Assembly: GCA_963715485.1 (NCBI GenBank)
Contig: OY970244.1
Span: 2,108,001 to 2,172,000 of the forward strand
Direction of reading: 5' to 3'
DNA: 64,000 nt
Source of the DNA: SG8-30 sp963715485
Lineage (GTDB): Bacteria; Pseudomonadota; Gammaproteobacteria; Steroidobacterales; Steroidobacteraceae
How positions within the stretch are numbered: the stretch's first letter is position 1; the number at the start of each line of letters is the position of its first letter. Below the pieces are notes generated by a model, which saw nothing but the letters and a program-made list of their open reading frames with translations, had not been told where the DNA came from and ran no database searches. Below are positions 1-8,013 of the stretch, in pieces. The translations under genes were made by a program, and so were the position numbers.

Positions 1-172
1 AGGCCTCGATGCCCTGCCAGTTGAACAGCGCCGCGGCATGCTCCTCTGCGAGATAGGTGGGCTCGGCCTCGGCTGGATCCCACAGGCTGCGCAGCCCGGA
101 GAAATCGAGTCGAGACCAACAGTCTCGATACTCTTGGAGAGTTAATTCAATCCCTTGCATTACATTATTCAT
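1..172 (-). CDS. NTF2-like (SnoaL/DUF4440-type) protein, 5' part only
   Basis: The N-terminal 57 residues of a protein run off the left edge. An amphipathic first helix (LTLQEYRDCWSRLDF) is followed by LRSLWDP and PTYLAEEH, the usual opening of small NTF2-fold proteins of the SnoaL/DUF4440 type, such as ketosteroid-isomerase-like enzymes and orphan domains. ATG at 172 is used; a second in-frame ATG at 160 is equally possible because neither has a clear ribosome site. It lies downstream of etfA on the same strand, 99 bases away and behind a hairpin, so it may be a separate unit. Catalytic residues cannot be judged from this fragment. Confidence 0.55.
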   Translation of the reverse strand, partial: MNNVMQGIELTLQEYRDCWSRLDFSGLRSLWDPAEAEPTYLAEEHAAALFNWQGIEA

Positions 173-210
173 GTGGTTTCAAGACTAATGAATGACGCCC
201 CAGGATGACA

Positions 211-245
211 CGAGGCCCTGGCAGCAGCACGCCGCCAGGGCCTCG
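211..245. terminator. Hairpin after etfA
   Basis: A perfect 12-bp inverted repeat (CGAGGCCCTGGC at 211-222, complement at 234-245) with an 11-base loop follows the etfA stop. There is no T run on either side, so it is either a factor-assisted terminator or an mRNA-stabilising hairpin. Confidence 0.45.
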
Positions 246-271
246 AGGGGGATTGGCATGCTCCCGCCGGC

Positions 272-1213
272 TCACAGCAACGTTTCGAGCTCCGGCAGGA
301 TACTGAACAGGTCGCCCACCAGGCCGTAGTCGGCCAGCTCGAAGATTGGCGCCTCGGGGTCCTTGTTGATCGCAACGATCGTCTGCGCATCCTTGATGCC
401 CGTGACGTGCTGGATCGCCCCGGAGATGCCGACCGCGATGTAGAGACTGGGCGAAATGATCTTGCCAGTCTGACCGACCTGCAGTTCGTTCGGCGCGTAA
501 CCCGCGTCGACCGCCGCCCGCGAAGCACCGACTGCTGCGCCGAGCTTGTCGGCCAGGCTATAGATCATCTGGAACTTCTCGGCGCTTCCGAGTGCCCTGC
601 CGCCGGAAACGACCCGCGGGGCCGTCTGCAGGTCCGGGCGGTCGCTGGCTGCGGCCGAAACCGAAACGAAGCGCGTATGCGTTGGCGGCTCGATGTCGAG
701 CGCGGTCTTTTCAATCGGGGCCGCCGCCGCGCCGGCCGGACTGGCTTCGAAGGATGCGACGCGGACGGTGCAGACCAGCTGGCGTCCAGCGGGAGTCTCT
801 ACGGTGACGATGGCATTGCCGGCGTAGACCGGGCGGCGGAAGCGGGTCGCCGACTCGGCCTGCATGACGTCCGACAGCTGTGGGGCATTGAGCAGCGCTG
901 CGACCCGTGGCATCAGGTCGCGTCCGAAGGTGGTAGACGGACCGAAGACATGACTCGCGCCGGCCGCCAGCGCCGCGACCTGCGGGGCGAGCACCGCGGC
1001 GAGCGGATGGGCGTTGGCCGGGCTGTCGACCTGCACGACCCTGGTCACACCCTCCAGCGCTGCCGCCTGGGCTGCAACCGCCGAACCGTCTTCGGCCAGT
1101 ACGGCTATCGTGATCTCGGCATCGGCAATGGCACGCGCGCAGGTGACGCACTTGGGCGTGGAGGGATTGAGCTTGCCGCCAGCGTGTTCGGCGACGATCA
1201 GGACCTTGTTCAT
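272..1213 (-). CDS. etfA: Electron transfer flavoprotein alpha subunit
   Basis: This is a 313-residue alpha subunit of electron transfer flavoprotein. It binds FAD and passes electrons from flavin dehydrogenases to ETF:quinone oxidoreductase. The N-terminal domain opens MNKVLIVAEH. The C-terminal FAD domain carries the family signature around GGRALGSAEKF, then LADKLGAAVGASRAAVDAG, VGQTGK, and AVGISGAIQH with NKDPEAPIF near the end. Length is typical. The ATG at 1213 overlaps the etfB stop by four bases (ATGA), implying translational coupling; an open frame extending to 1303 is only the upstream part of that frame. Its place after etfB and a nitrilase-fold gene suggests this copy serves a particular catabolic dehydrogenase rather than general beta-oxidation, but that is inference. 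Confidence 0.97.
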   Translation of the reverse strand: MNKVLIVAEHAGGKLNPSTPKCVTCARAIADAEITIAVLAEDGSAVAAQAAALEGVTRVVQVDSPANAHPLAAVLAPQVAALAAGASHVFGPSTTFGRDLMPRVAALLNAPQLSDVMQAESATRFRRPVYAGNAIVTVETPAGRQLVCTVRVASFEASPAGAAAAPIEKTALDIEPPTHTRFVSVSAAASDRPDLQTAPRVVSGGRALGSAEKFQMIYSLADKLGAAVGASRAAVDAGYAPNELQVGQTGKIISPSLYIAVGISGAIQHVTGIKDAQTIVAINKDPEAPIFELADYGLVGDLFSILPELETLL

Positions 1214-1962
1214 TGCAGTAACCCCTTTTTCTTCAGCGCCTCGACCAGTTCGGCAGCATCCTTCAGCATGGCGCCCTTCTGCCGTTGTGCAGGAGGCTCC
1301 CACTTGAGCACCTTTGTGTGCTCCTCCGCTGCAACGCCCAGGGCCGCGAGATCCGTTACGTCCAGCGGCTTCTTCTTCGCCTTCATGATGTCCGGCAATT
1401 TCACGTAGCGCGGCTCGTTGAGGCGCAGGTCAACTGTCAGGACGCCGGGAAGGTCGATCTCGTTGACCTCAAGACCAGCATCGACCTCGCGTGTGACCAC
1501 CAGGGTATCGCCCTTGACGTCGACCTTCGAGGCGGCGGTCGCCTGCGGACGTCCCCACAATGCGGCCAGCATGGGGCCGGTCTGCGCCGAGTCGTCATCG
1601 ATGGCCTGCTTGCCGAGGATCACCAGTTCCGGAGACTCCTTTTGCACCAGTGCCAGAAAAGCCTGCGCGGTAATCAGCGGCTCGACGGTGCCGTCCACCT
1701 TGACCAGGATCGCCCGGTCGGCACCCATCGCGAGCGCCGTGCGCAGCTGCTGCTGGGCATCGTCTGGACCCAGGCTGACAGCGACGACTTCCGCGGCCTC
1801 GCCGCGCTCCTTGATTCGCAAAGCTTCCTCGAGCGCTATCTCGTCGAAGGGATTGATGCTCATCTTGACGCCGTCGGTGACGACTCCGGACCCGTCCGGT
1901 TTGACCCGCACGCGTACGTTGTAGTCGATCACCCGCTTCACGCAAACCATGATCTTGCGCAT
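1210..1962 (-). CDS. etfB: Electron transfer flavoprotein beta subunit
   Basis: A 250-residue beta subunit of electron transfer flavoprotein, which binds AMP and forms the heterodimer with EtfA. The family pattern is clear: MRKIMVCVKRVIDYNVRVRV at the N-terminus, NPFDEIALEEALRIKE near residue 37, VSLGP and LRTALAMGADRAI in the AMP-binding region, and the recognition-loop type segment LNEPRYVKLPDIMKAKKKPL near residue 190. It starts at ATG 1962 and ends inside the etfA start. It lies 36 bases after the nitrilase-fold gene, in one operon. Confidence 0.97.
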   Translation of the reverse strand: MRKIMVCVKRVIDYNVRVRVKPDGSGVVTDGVKMSINPFDEIALEEALRIKERGEAAEVVAVSLGPDDAQQQLRTALAMGADRAILVKVDGTVEPLITAQAFLALVQKESPELVILGKQAIDDDSAQTGPMLAALWGRPQATAASKVDVKGDTLVVTREVDAGLEVNEIDLPGVLTVDLRLNEPRYVKLPDIMKAKKKPLDVTDLAALGVAAEEHTKVLKWEPPAQRQKGAMLKDAAELVEALKKKGLLQ

Positions 1963-1998
1963 GCGGCCAACTCCTCTGTGTTTCTGGTCATTGAGAAT

Positions 1999-3045
1999 CT
2001 AGATCAATTCGTCGCGCGCGAGCCGATCGATGACGGCCCGCTGCGTTGCAATGAAATGCTGCCGGTCGGGCACCCGAGGGGCGCCATCCGGTCCGAGCAT
2101 CGTGTTGGCCGGGTACATGGAACCCGAGTAGGCCGCGGCGAACAGCTCCAGCCGTTGCCTGGAAAGCAGGTTGCCCATTCCAGGCCGCCGCCGGTAACGC
2201 CGCAGTGCTACGAGATCGATCTCGGCGCAGGCATTGGACGACTCGCCGGTCAACGCTTCGGCGCGCACCTCGCCAAGGTAGTCCACGATCTTGGAACGGC
2301 CGTCGGCCGAGTTGCCGGGCATATCCACGCCGGTGATTCCGCCGGTGTTGGCCGAAACGACGTAACACAGATTCTCCAGGGCGCGTGCGCGCTTGGCCAC
2401 GTCCTTCGGCGTCGACAGCGGCGAACCGACCTCGCTCGAACTGTGCAGGAAGACTTCCGCGCCGCGAAGCGCAAGCGCCCGGGCAATCTCGGGATAGAGG
2501 ATTTCCTCTGAAGCGATGGCCGCGAGCCTGCCGATGGCGGTCTTGGCCACCGGGAATACGCCCTCGAGGCCGTAGATGTCGAGATAGCGGTCCCACAGGT
2601 CATGTGGCGTGGGCGCAAACATGGAAACGAGCCTGCGGTAGCGCAGCACCACCTGGCCTGACGGCGCCAGGCAGAAACTCGTCTGGAAGTAGAACCCCGG
2701 GAAATGCGCATCCGCCTCGTAGGCGTTGCCGGCAAGGAAGACGTCATGCTTCTGTGCGATCGCGCCAAGCGCATCGTATTCCGGGCCGGCTGGTTCCAGC
2801 GCAGCCTTGTCGAGCCAGCCGGGTATCGTTTCGCCCAGAGGATAGCTGGTCAGCAGGTACTCCGGCAGCACCACCAGGCGCAGGTCAGGCCCGATGAAGC
2901 CCTTCGAACCGGCGACCGCCCGATCGACTCGAGCGACGTTGTCGAGCATCTTGGCCCGCGCGCTCGCGCGGTCCTGGCAGCCGTTGACCGCGTGGCAGGT
3001 CAACTGCAGCGCAAGCGCACGATAGGCCGTGACTTCGTCCGACAT
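1999..3045 (-). CDS. Nitrilase-superfamily (carbon-nitrogen hydrolase fold) protein lacking the catalytic Cys
   Basis: A 348-residue protein with the CN-hydrolase fold. Family members use a Glu-Lys-Cys triad to hydrolyse nitriles or amides. Glu62 is present in VVLPEY. The lysine of the usual YRK motif is Arg138 (YRRL). The nucleophile position, normally in an ICYD-like motif ahead of FPE, reads AIASEEILYPE, so Cys is replaced by Ser179 (TCA at 2509-2511). RALALRGAEVFLHSSS follows in register, so the alignment is firm. It may be a non-hydrolytic binder, a Ser-dependent variant or another activity. It is the first gene of the operon with etfB and etfA and is transcribed away from the IclR-type regulator's 3' end. 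Confidence 0.85.
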   Translation of the reverse strand: MSDEVTAYRALALQLTCHAVNGCQDRASARAKMLDNVARVDRAVAGSKGFIGPDLRLVVLPEYLLTSYPLGETIPGWLDKAALEPAGPEYDALGAIAQKHDVFLAGNAYEADAHFPGFYFQTSFCLAPSGQVVLRYRRLVSMFAPTPHDLWDRYLDIYGLEGVFPVAKTAIGRLAAIASEEILYPEIARALALRGAEVFLHSSSEVGSPLSTPKDVAKRARALENLCYVVSANTGGITGVDMPGNSADGRSKIVDYLGEVRAEALTGESSNACAEIDLVALRRYRRRPGMGNLLSRQRLELFAAAYSGSMYPANTMLGPDGAPRVPDRQHFIATQRAVIDRLARDELI

Positions 3046-3099
3046 GACTACCTCGTCTGGAAGCGCTGGGTGGGCGGTGGAAGGTGACGCATACCGCGG

Positions 3100-3117
3100 T
3101 TTTTGCAGTGCGAAAAA
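3100..3117. promoter_or_regulatory. Possible operator ahead of the nitrilase-etfBA operon
   Basis: TTTTTGCAGTGCGAAAAA is nearly symmetric (T5-GCA-G-TGC-G-A5) and lies 55 bases upstream of the nitrilase-fold start, in the gap before the IclR-type gene. A GCA/TGC core flanked by T and A runs would suit an IclR-type dimer, but there is only one copy, so this is tentative. Confidence 0.3.
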
Positions 3118-3179
3118 TACGCAGGTTCACAGGTCGAGTCAAACGCCCCTGTCCCGGGCAGCGGATGCGTCCGCACGAT

Positions 3180-3977
3180 CTAACCGGCGCCGCGGGCGCT
3201 GGCATTCTGCTGGAGGAACTGACCGCGAATTCGTGCCGCGGCCGCGGTGAGGCGGGGGAGGAACCTCTCGAGCGCGGTCTTCATCGGGACCGCGTTGGCC
3301 GAGAAGCGCACGGTCAGGCAGGCCAGTACGCGCTCGTCGATGCGTACTGGCACGGCGAGGCTGATTTCGTCCGAAACGCGCTTGGCACGGATAGCCGCAG
3401 CGTATCCCTGGCTGCTGGCTTCGTTGAGCACCCTTTCCAGCTCTCCCTGGTTCCTGGCGAGCTTGTCCTCCTCGCGAGCCGAGCGTGACAGGATGTCGAT
3501 CAGTGCTTCGCGTTGCTCGACCGGACACCACGCCAGATAGGCGCGGCCTGCGGCGCTGGTCAGCAGCGGCACCCGGAAGCCCGCGGCATAGCGCTCGACA
3601 GCCAGCGGGCTACGATGGTCGGTTGTCTCCCGCACCATCATGGAAGTTCCGGAGAGGGTGGAAATCGCGACCGGCCACACGATCTCCCGACCGAGATCGT
3701 TGAGCACCGGACGGGCTACCTGGCTGATCCAGGCCTCATCGTCGAAGCCGTCGGAGAGGCCACGAACCATGATTGTCAGGCGGTATCGATCGTCGGCGGG
3801 GTCCCGGAAGACGTAGCCGGCCGCGCACAGCGTCTCGAGCACGCGGTAGGTGGTCGTGCGCGGCAGCTTGATGTCGTTGGCTACTTCCGAAACGGTTGCG
3901 CCATTACGGCGATTCAGCACTGCCAGCGCGTCTAGGCCGCGAATCAGGGCACGGATCGGGCGAGTGGAGTCGGACAT
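3180..3977 (-). CDS. IclR-family transcriptional regulator, MhpR-like
   Basis: A 265-residue IclR-type regulator. The N-terminal winged helix-turn-helix spans about residues 10-65 (IRGLDALAVLN, then TVSEVANDIKLPRTTTYRVLETL). The C-terminal effector domain carries the wing and pocket segments WISQVARPVLNDLGREIVWP, VRETTDHRSPL and LPLLTSAAGRAYLAWCP-like text. The overall pattern closely follows E. coli MhpR, the activator of 3-phenylpropionate catabolism, so an aromatic or organic acid effector is plausible. It is divergent from the flavin oxidase gene at 4171 and ends just upstream of the nitrilase-etfBA operon, so it could control either or both. Confidence 0.92.
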   Translation of the reverse strand: MSDSTRPIRALIRGLDALAVLNRRNGATVSEVANDIKLPRTTTYRVLETLCAAGYVFRDPADDRYRLTIMVRGLSDGFDDEAWISQVARPVLNDLGREIVWPVAISTLSGTSMMVRETTDHRSPLAVERYAAGFRVPLLTSAAGRAYLAWCPVEQREALIDILSRSAREEDKLARNQGELERVLNEASSQGYAAAIRAKRVSDEISLAVPVRIDERVLACLTVRFSANAVPMKTALERFLPRLTAAAARIRGQFLQQNASARGAG

Positions 3978-4091
3978 TACTGGAAACCGTAGGCAGCCGG
4001 GGCATGCGGCCGCGACCAGTGTAGGAAATCGCAGCCCCCGCTGTCCAACAGGCGGTCATATGGCCCTAAAAACAGGCCTTTGCCTGAGCAG

Positions 4092-4101
4092 TTGTATACA
4101 T
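4092..4101. promoter_or_regulatory. TTGTATACAA-type operator, copy A (one mismatch)
   Basis: TTGTATACAT matches the palindrome TTGTATACAA at 9 of 10 positions. It lies in the divergent gap, 70 bases before the flavin oxidase start and 115 before the IclR-type start. Three exact copies occur further along in promoter regions. Confidence 0.55.
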
Positions 4102-4170
4102 CGGGCCGATCCCCGAAGATCTCCCCGGACGGCGCCCCAGGAATCTTCCGTCGTCATTGGGAGGACCACC

Positions 4171-5763
4171 ATGAGCACTGCCGCGCCTGCCTCGGGCGAT
4201 CACAGCCAGGCGATTCGCCGGCTGGTAGAAGCCATTGGCCAGCCGAATGTCCTGCTCGGCGACGAGGACCTGCGCTTCTTCGGCCAGGACGTGCACCATG
4301 CCGGGCGACCTCCCGTGGCGGTGATCCGGCCCGGGACCGTGGAGGAACTCGCGGCCTGCGTGCGCATTGCCGCCGCAGAGAGGATTGCATTGCTGCCGCG
4401 GGGCGGTGGCCTGTCCTACACCCAGGGTTACCTGGCGAAGGCAGGTGCCGCCGTGACGGTGGACCTGTTGCGCCTCAATCGCGTGGTCGACATCAATGTC
4501 GGGGACGGCTATGTGACCGTCGAATGCGGCGCGACCTGGAAGGAGCTCGACGATGCGCTGGCGCCGGTCGGTATGCGAACCCCGTTCTGGGGCACCCTGT
4601 CCGGACTGCGTGCCACCATCGGGGGCGGGCTGTCGCAAGGCGCCATCTTTCTCGGCTCCGGCACGCATGGCGCAGCGGCCGACAGCCTGCTAGGGCTCGA
4701 CGTCGTACTCGGCGACGGCACCGTGGCGCGGGTCGGTTCGCACGCCAACCGCAACGGCGAGCCGTTCTTCCGCCAGTTCGGCCCGGACCTGAGCGGCATG
4801 TTCACCGGCGACTGCGGCGCGCTCGGGATCAAGGCACGCGCCACCCTCAGGCTCATTCCACGCCTGACCGAGACGCGCTACCTGTCCTATGGCTTCGCCG
4901 AAGCGCGCCCGCTGTTCGAATGCATGGCAGAGATTGCCCGGGCCAACGTCGTCTCCGAGCTGTTCGCCTTCGATCCCGGAATGCAGAAGGTCCGGATGAA
5001 GCGCGTGAGCATGACCGAGGACGCGAAGGCGCTCGGACAGGTGATGAAGTCGGCCGGCGGTGGACTCAAGGCGCTCAAGGAAGGCGCAAAGGTGGTTCTG
5101 GCTGGCAGGAGCTTCCTCGACGAGGCGCATTTTTCGGTACACATGAGCATCGATGGCCGCGATGCCGCGGATGCGGATGCGAAGACCGAACTGGTCCGCC
5201 GGATCATCGGTCGGCGGGGCGAGGAGGTCGCGGCGACCATACCCCGGGTAATGCGCGCCAATCCTTTCGCGGAAGTCAACAGCATGATCGGTCCCGGCGG
5301 GGAGCGTTGGGTGCCCGTGCACGGATCCGTGGCGCTATCCAAGGCAACCGCAATGTTCGAGGCCCTCGAGGCGGTATTCGCGAGCTATCGCGACCTGCGC
5401 GAACGCCTGGACATCGCGCATGGTTACCTGCTGTGCATCGTCGGAGACCGGGCGGTACTGATCGAGCCGGTAATGTACTGGCCCGATTCGCGCCTGTTGT
5501 TTCATGACCGGGTGCTGGATCGGGACTTCCTGGCGAAGCTTCCGCAGTTTGCTGAAAACCTGCCGGCGCGCAATGCCGTGGACGAGATCCGCACTGCGCT
5601 CGCTCGCTGCTTCATGGAACATGGTGCGGTCAGTTTCCAGCTCGGGCGGTTCTACTTCTACCAGGAAGGCCTCGATCCCACGGCAGCCGCGCTCCTGAAA
5701 GGTGTGAAGCAGCTGGTCGATCCGACCGGCGTGATGAACCCGGGCTGCCTGGGACTGGCGTAA
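4171..5763 (+). CDS. FAD-binding oxidase/dehydrogenase (PCMH-type, GlcD/lactate dehydrogenase-like)
   Basis: A 530-residue flavoprotein. The N-terminal PCMH-type FAD domain covers about residues 45-230: PPVAVIRPGTVEEL, LLPRGGGLSYTQG (about 75-86), then ATIGGGLSQGA, FLGSGTHG and GDCGALGIKARATLRL. The C-terminal half resembles the substrate domain of GlcD-type and vanillyl-alcohol-oxidase-like enzymes, ending with the common QLVDPTGVMNPG motif. The substrate is probably a hydroxy acid or alcohol and is unknown. ATG 4171 is preceded by GGGAGGA at 4159-4165; the same frame is open to 3850 but lacks that site. It is divergent from the IclR-type regulator and followed by a terminator-like hairpin at 5947. 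Confidence 0.9.
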   Translation: MSTAAPASGDHSQAIRRLVEAIGQPNVLLGDEDLRFFGQDVHHAGRPPVAVIRPGTVEELAACVRIAAAERIALLPRGGGLSYTQGYLAKAGAAVTVDLLRLNRVVDINVGDGYVTVECGATWKELDDALAPVGMRTPFWGTLSGLRATIGGGLSQGAIFLGSGTHGAAADSLLGLDVVLGDGTVARVGSHANRNGEPFFRQFGPDLSGMFTGDCGALGIKARATLRLIPRLTETRYLSYGFAEARPLFECMAEIARANVVSELFAFDPGMQKVRMKRVSMTEDAKALGQVMKSAGGGLKALKEGAKVVLAGRSFLDEAHFSVHMSIDGRDAADADAKTELVRRIIGRRGEEVAATIPRVMRANPFAEVNSMIGPGGERWVPVHGSVALSKATAMFEALEAVFASYRDLRERLDIAHGYLLCIVGDRAVLIEPVMYWPDSRLLFHDRVLDRDFLAKLPQFAENLPARNAVDEIRTALARCFMEHGAVSFQLGRFYFYQEGLDPTAAALLKGVKQLVDPTGVMNPGCLGLA

Positions 5764-5946
5764 GCACGGACAGTTCGCGCGATTTTGCGATGCAGGAACA
5801 AAAATTGTTGCGGCGACAGGCCGCGGAGATTACGGTTTGTCGCGAGATGGGAGCTTGGCGAGGGAACTGCCCCGCCGAAAACGACAACATAACGCGGGGT
5901 TCGAGGGGAGCATTCGCAGGACGCCACGAGCGCGCGGATGCGTAGC
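5764..5946 (+). other. Non-coding, possibly structured 3' region after the flavin oxidase
   Basis: No convincing coding frame. Two hairpins can be drawn: GCGACA (5813-5818) with TGTCGC (5838-5843), and CCCCGC (5870-5875) with GCGGGG (5894-5899). They are followed by the rho-independent-type terminator at 5947-5977. The layout would suit a long 3' UTR, an sRNA or a structured RNA, but no known RNA family was recognised. Confidence 0.3.
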
Positions 5947-5977
5947 AAGAGCGGCTTCTCTGAGGCCGCTTTTTTTT
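5947..5977 (+). terminator. Rho-independent terminator
   Basis: The stem AGCGGC (5950-5955) pairs with GCCGCT (5965-5970), extended outward by A-T and G-T pairs, with a 9-base loop and eight T residues from 5970. It closes the plus-strand unit containing the flavin oxidase and stands before the convergent YCII gene. Confidence 0.8.
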
Positions 5978-6013
5978 GTTCGCGATTCCAGGACTGCGTT
6001 TCCTGGAAAGAGG

Positions 6014-6313
6014 TCACCAGTTCGCGCCCCCGACCCAGGTACCGGCAGCCGCGACAAAGGGTCGCACAATGAGTTCGCGCCATACGCCGCAGCGAAAGTA
6101 TGGATCTGTCTCGATCAAGGCCCTGGCCTCGGACTCGGTTGCGCTGTCGACGATGTACAGGCTCATGCATGGCTGGCCCTGTTCATCCGCGACCGGTCCG
6201 GCGACGCGGATGTGCTCCATGACTCCGACTACCCATTCGAGGTGTGCCGACAAGAATTGCCTGCGCAGCTCCGGCGCATTGGCCGAATCATGTCCCATCA
6301 GAACGAAAAGCAT
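6014..6313 (-). CDS. YCII-related domain protein
   Basis: A 99-residue protein opening MLFVLMGHD with HLEWVVGVMEHI, AGPVADEQGQP and SATESEARALIETDPYF, the layout of YCII/muconolactone-isomerase-like alpha-beta barrel proteins. Members are small cytoplasmic proteins associated with degradation of aromatic or chlorinated compounds. ATG 6313 is chosen because GGGAG lies about 9 bases upstream; the frame is open to 6406 without a better start. It is divergent from the REDY-type gene at 6410. Confidence 0.8.
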   Translation of the reverse strand: MLFVLMGHDSANAPELRRQFLSAHLEWVVGVMEHIRVAGPVADEQGQPCMSLYIVDSATESEARALIETDPYFRCGVWRELIVRPFVAAAGTWVGGANW

Positions 6314-6409
6314 GGTTGAGCTCCCGATGATCCGCGTTGACACCAGTTTCCGGCGCTCCCTAGACTCCGGGCAACTTGCGCTCGACCGGGCCGAAGGGGG
6401 CAACACCGG

Positions 6410-6721
6410 ATGACCACCATCGTCGTGCTATTCAACCTGAAGCCAGGAACCCGCGTCGAGGAGTACGAAGCCTGGGCCCGCGCGAGCGACCTGCCGACCG
6501 TCAGCGCACTGCCAGCAGTGAGGCGATTCGAGGTCCTCAGGTCGTCTGGACTACTGTCCGGCAATGGCAGTGCCCCCTACCAGTATGTTGAAGTGCTGCA
6601 GGTCGCCTCCGTCGATGCGCTGCGTGCGGACATCACGGCTACTCCCGCAATGGCGGAGATCGCCAGGCAATTCCGCGAATTTGCTGATAATCCGCTGTTC
6701 GTCGTGACCGACTCCCTCTGA
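6410..6721 (+). CDS. REDY/HapK-like small alpha-beta barrel protein
   Basis: A 103-residue protein: MTTIVVLFNLKPGTRVEEYE, then LPTVSALPAVRRFEVLR, YQYVEVLQV and a closing FADNPLFVVTDSL. This is the pattern of REDY-like HapK proteins, dimeric ferredoxin-like-fold relatives of Dabb proteins, named from prodigiosin biosynthesis but common beside catabolic genes. The reaction is unknown. It is divergent from the YCII protein, another small barrel protein, and is followed after 53 bases by the MFS gene on the same strand. Confidence 0.75.
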   Translation: MTTIVVLFNLKPGTRVEEYEAWARASDLPTVSALPAVRRFEVLRSSGLLSGNGSAPYQYVEVLQVASVDALRADITATPAMAEIARQFREFADNPLFVVTDSL

Positions 6722-6774
6722 GGCCCTGCACCGGCAGCCACGCGACAGCGTGTGATCATGAACGAGGACACCGC

Positions 6775-8001
6775 ATGCGAACGCAGGCTGGCTGGCGATT
6801 TTATGGCTGGTGGGGAATTGTCCTGCCAGCCTTCGTGGTCATCTGGATCACCAATGCCCTGACGCTCGGCGGTTTCAATGTCTTTGACCGCCATTTACTC
6901 GACGAGTTGCTGGTCTCGCGCGGCGTACTCAAGTTCGGTGACACGATCCAGCTGCTGGCGGCCGCCGTACTCGCACCGATCGGCGGCTGGGTCGCGGACC
7001 GCTTTGGAGTCCGCCCGGCCATGCTCGGCGGCGCGCTGCTGCTCGCGGTAGCGCTGTTCCTGTTCTCCGGCGTTGATTCCATCACGGGTGTCTACCTGCT
7101 GCGCTTCGCGATGGGCGCCTCGCTCGCTGGCGCCGGGCTGGTCATCTGCGTAACCATCGTCTCGCGCTGGTTCGTGTCCCAGCGCGGTCTTGCCCTGGGG
7201 CTGATGCTGTCGGGAACCAGTCTCGGCAATGCCGTGATTCCCCAGCTCAACACCTGGATCATCGGTGAGCTGGGCTGGAGACAGGCGTTCGGCGTAATCT
7301 GCCTTGTCCCACTGGTGCTGCTCCCGCTGATCGTTTTCGTCGTCAAGGAGTGGCCGGCCCAGCTTGGTCTCGAGCCCCTGGGGGCCCGGGCCTCGCGCGA
7401 CACCGGAGGCGGGGGCGGCGGGTATGACTTCAAGGACGCCTTGCGTAGCGCGAATTTCTGGCTGATCGGGATCGCTGCTTTCTGCACCTTCTATTCGATC
7501 CTTGGCCTCGCCGGCAACCTGTTCCTGCACATGCAGGATCTGGGTTACGAGGACCGCACTGCCGCGCAGGCTTTCTTTCCGCTCTTCGTCATGGGGCTGG
7601 TGGGAAAGATCGGAGCGGGCGCCATATCCGAACTGGTGCCGCGCAAGATCGTCTTCGCAATATGCCTGGCGCTGATGCTCACGGGCAGCACGATGCTGGC
7701 GACACTCAAGCCCGGGCTGGTCTGGCCGGCGCTATGGCTGTTCGGGCTGGGTTGGGGCGGCAACTACACGATGCTGCAAGCACTGGTCGCAGACGTGTTC
7801 GGGGCTCGTTCGCTCGGCAAGATACTCGGCGCAATCACGATGATGGATGCGACCGGTGGCGCGATTGGGCCTTGGGTCACCGGCATGGCATTCGACGCCA
7901 CTGGCAACTACCAGTTCGGATTCGGACTGATGTCGGTGCTGGTGGGCGTGGCTTTCGTGGCCTCGATGCTGGTGCGCGTACCGTCCCGGCCAGCGCACTG
8001 A
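6775..8001 (+). CDS. Major facilitator superfamily transporter
   Basis: A 408-residue inner-membrane carrier with about 12 hydrophobic segments in two halves. The loop between segments 2 and 3 carries the MFS motif GGWVADRFGVRPA. A central soluble linker of about 35 residues, including a glycine run near residue 215, separates the halves. The WRFYGWWGIV start and AGAGLVICVTIVSRWF segment resemble monocarboxylate/oxalate-formate type carriers, so an organic acid substrate is likely but unproven. GAGGA lies 6 bases before ATG 6775. It is the last gene before oppB, 12 bases away. Confidence 0.9.
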   Translation: MRTQAGWRFYGWWGIVLPAFVVIWITNALTLGGFNVFDRHLLDELLVSRGVLKFGDTIQLLAAAVLAPIGGWVADRFGVRPAMLGGALLLAVALFLFSGVDSITGVYLLRFAMGASLAGAGLVICVTIVSRWFVSQRGLALGLMLSGTSLGNAVIPQLNTWIIGELGWRQAFGVICLVPLVLLPLIVFVVKEWPAQLGLEPLGARASRDTGGGGGGYDFKDALRSANFWLIGIAAFCTFYSILGLAGNLFLHMQDLGYEDRTAAQAFFPLFVMGLVGKIGAGAISELVPRKIVFAICLALMLTGSTMLATLKPGLVWPALWLFGLGWGGNYTMLQALVADVFGARSLGKILGAITMMDATGGAIGPWVTGMAFDATGNYQFGFGLMSVLVGVAFVASMLVRVPSRPAH

Positions 8002-8013
8002 GGACGACGGATC

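Noticed and set aside
407..1408. Long plus-strand open frame over etfA and etfB
   Set aside because: Arginine-rich, low-complexity translation; exact antisense shadow of a clear etfA/etfB coding frame in GC-rich DNA.
4080..5507. 475-codon plus-strand frame over the flavin oxidase
   Set aside because: Frame-shifted shadow with Arg/Pro/Ala-rich text and no family motifs; the other frame carries the conserved FAD domain.
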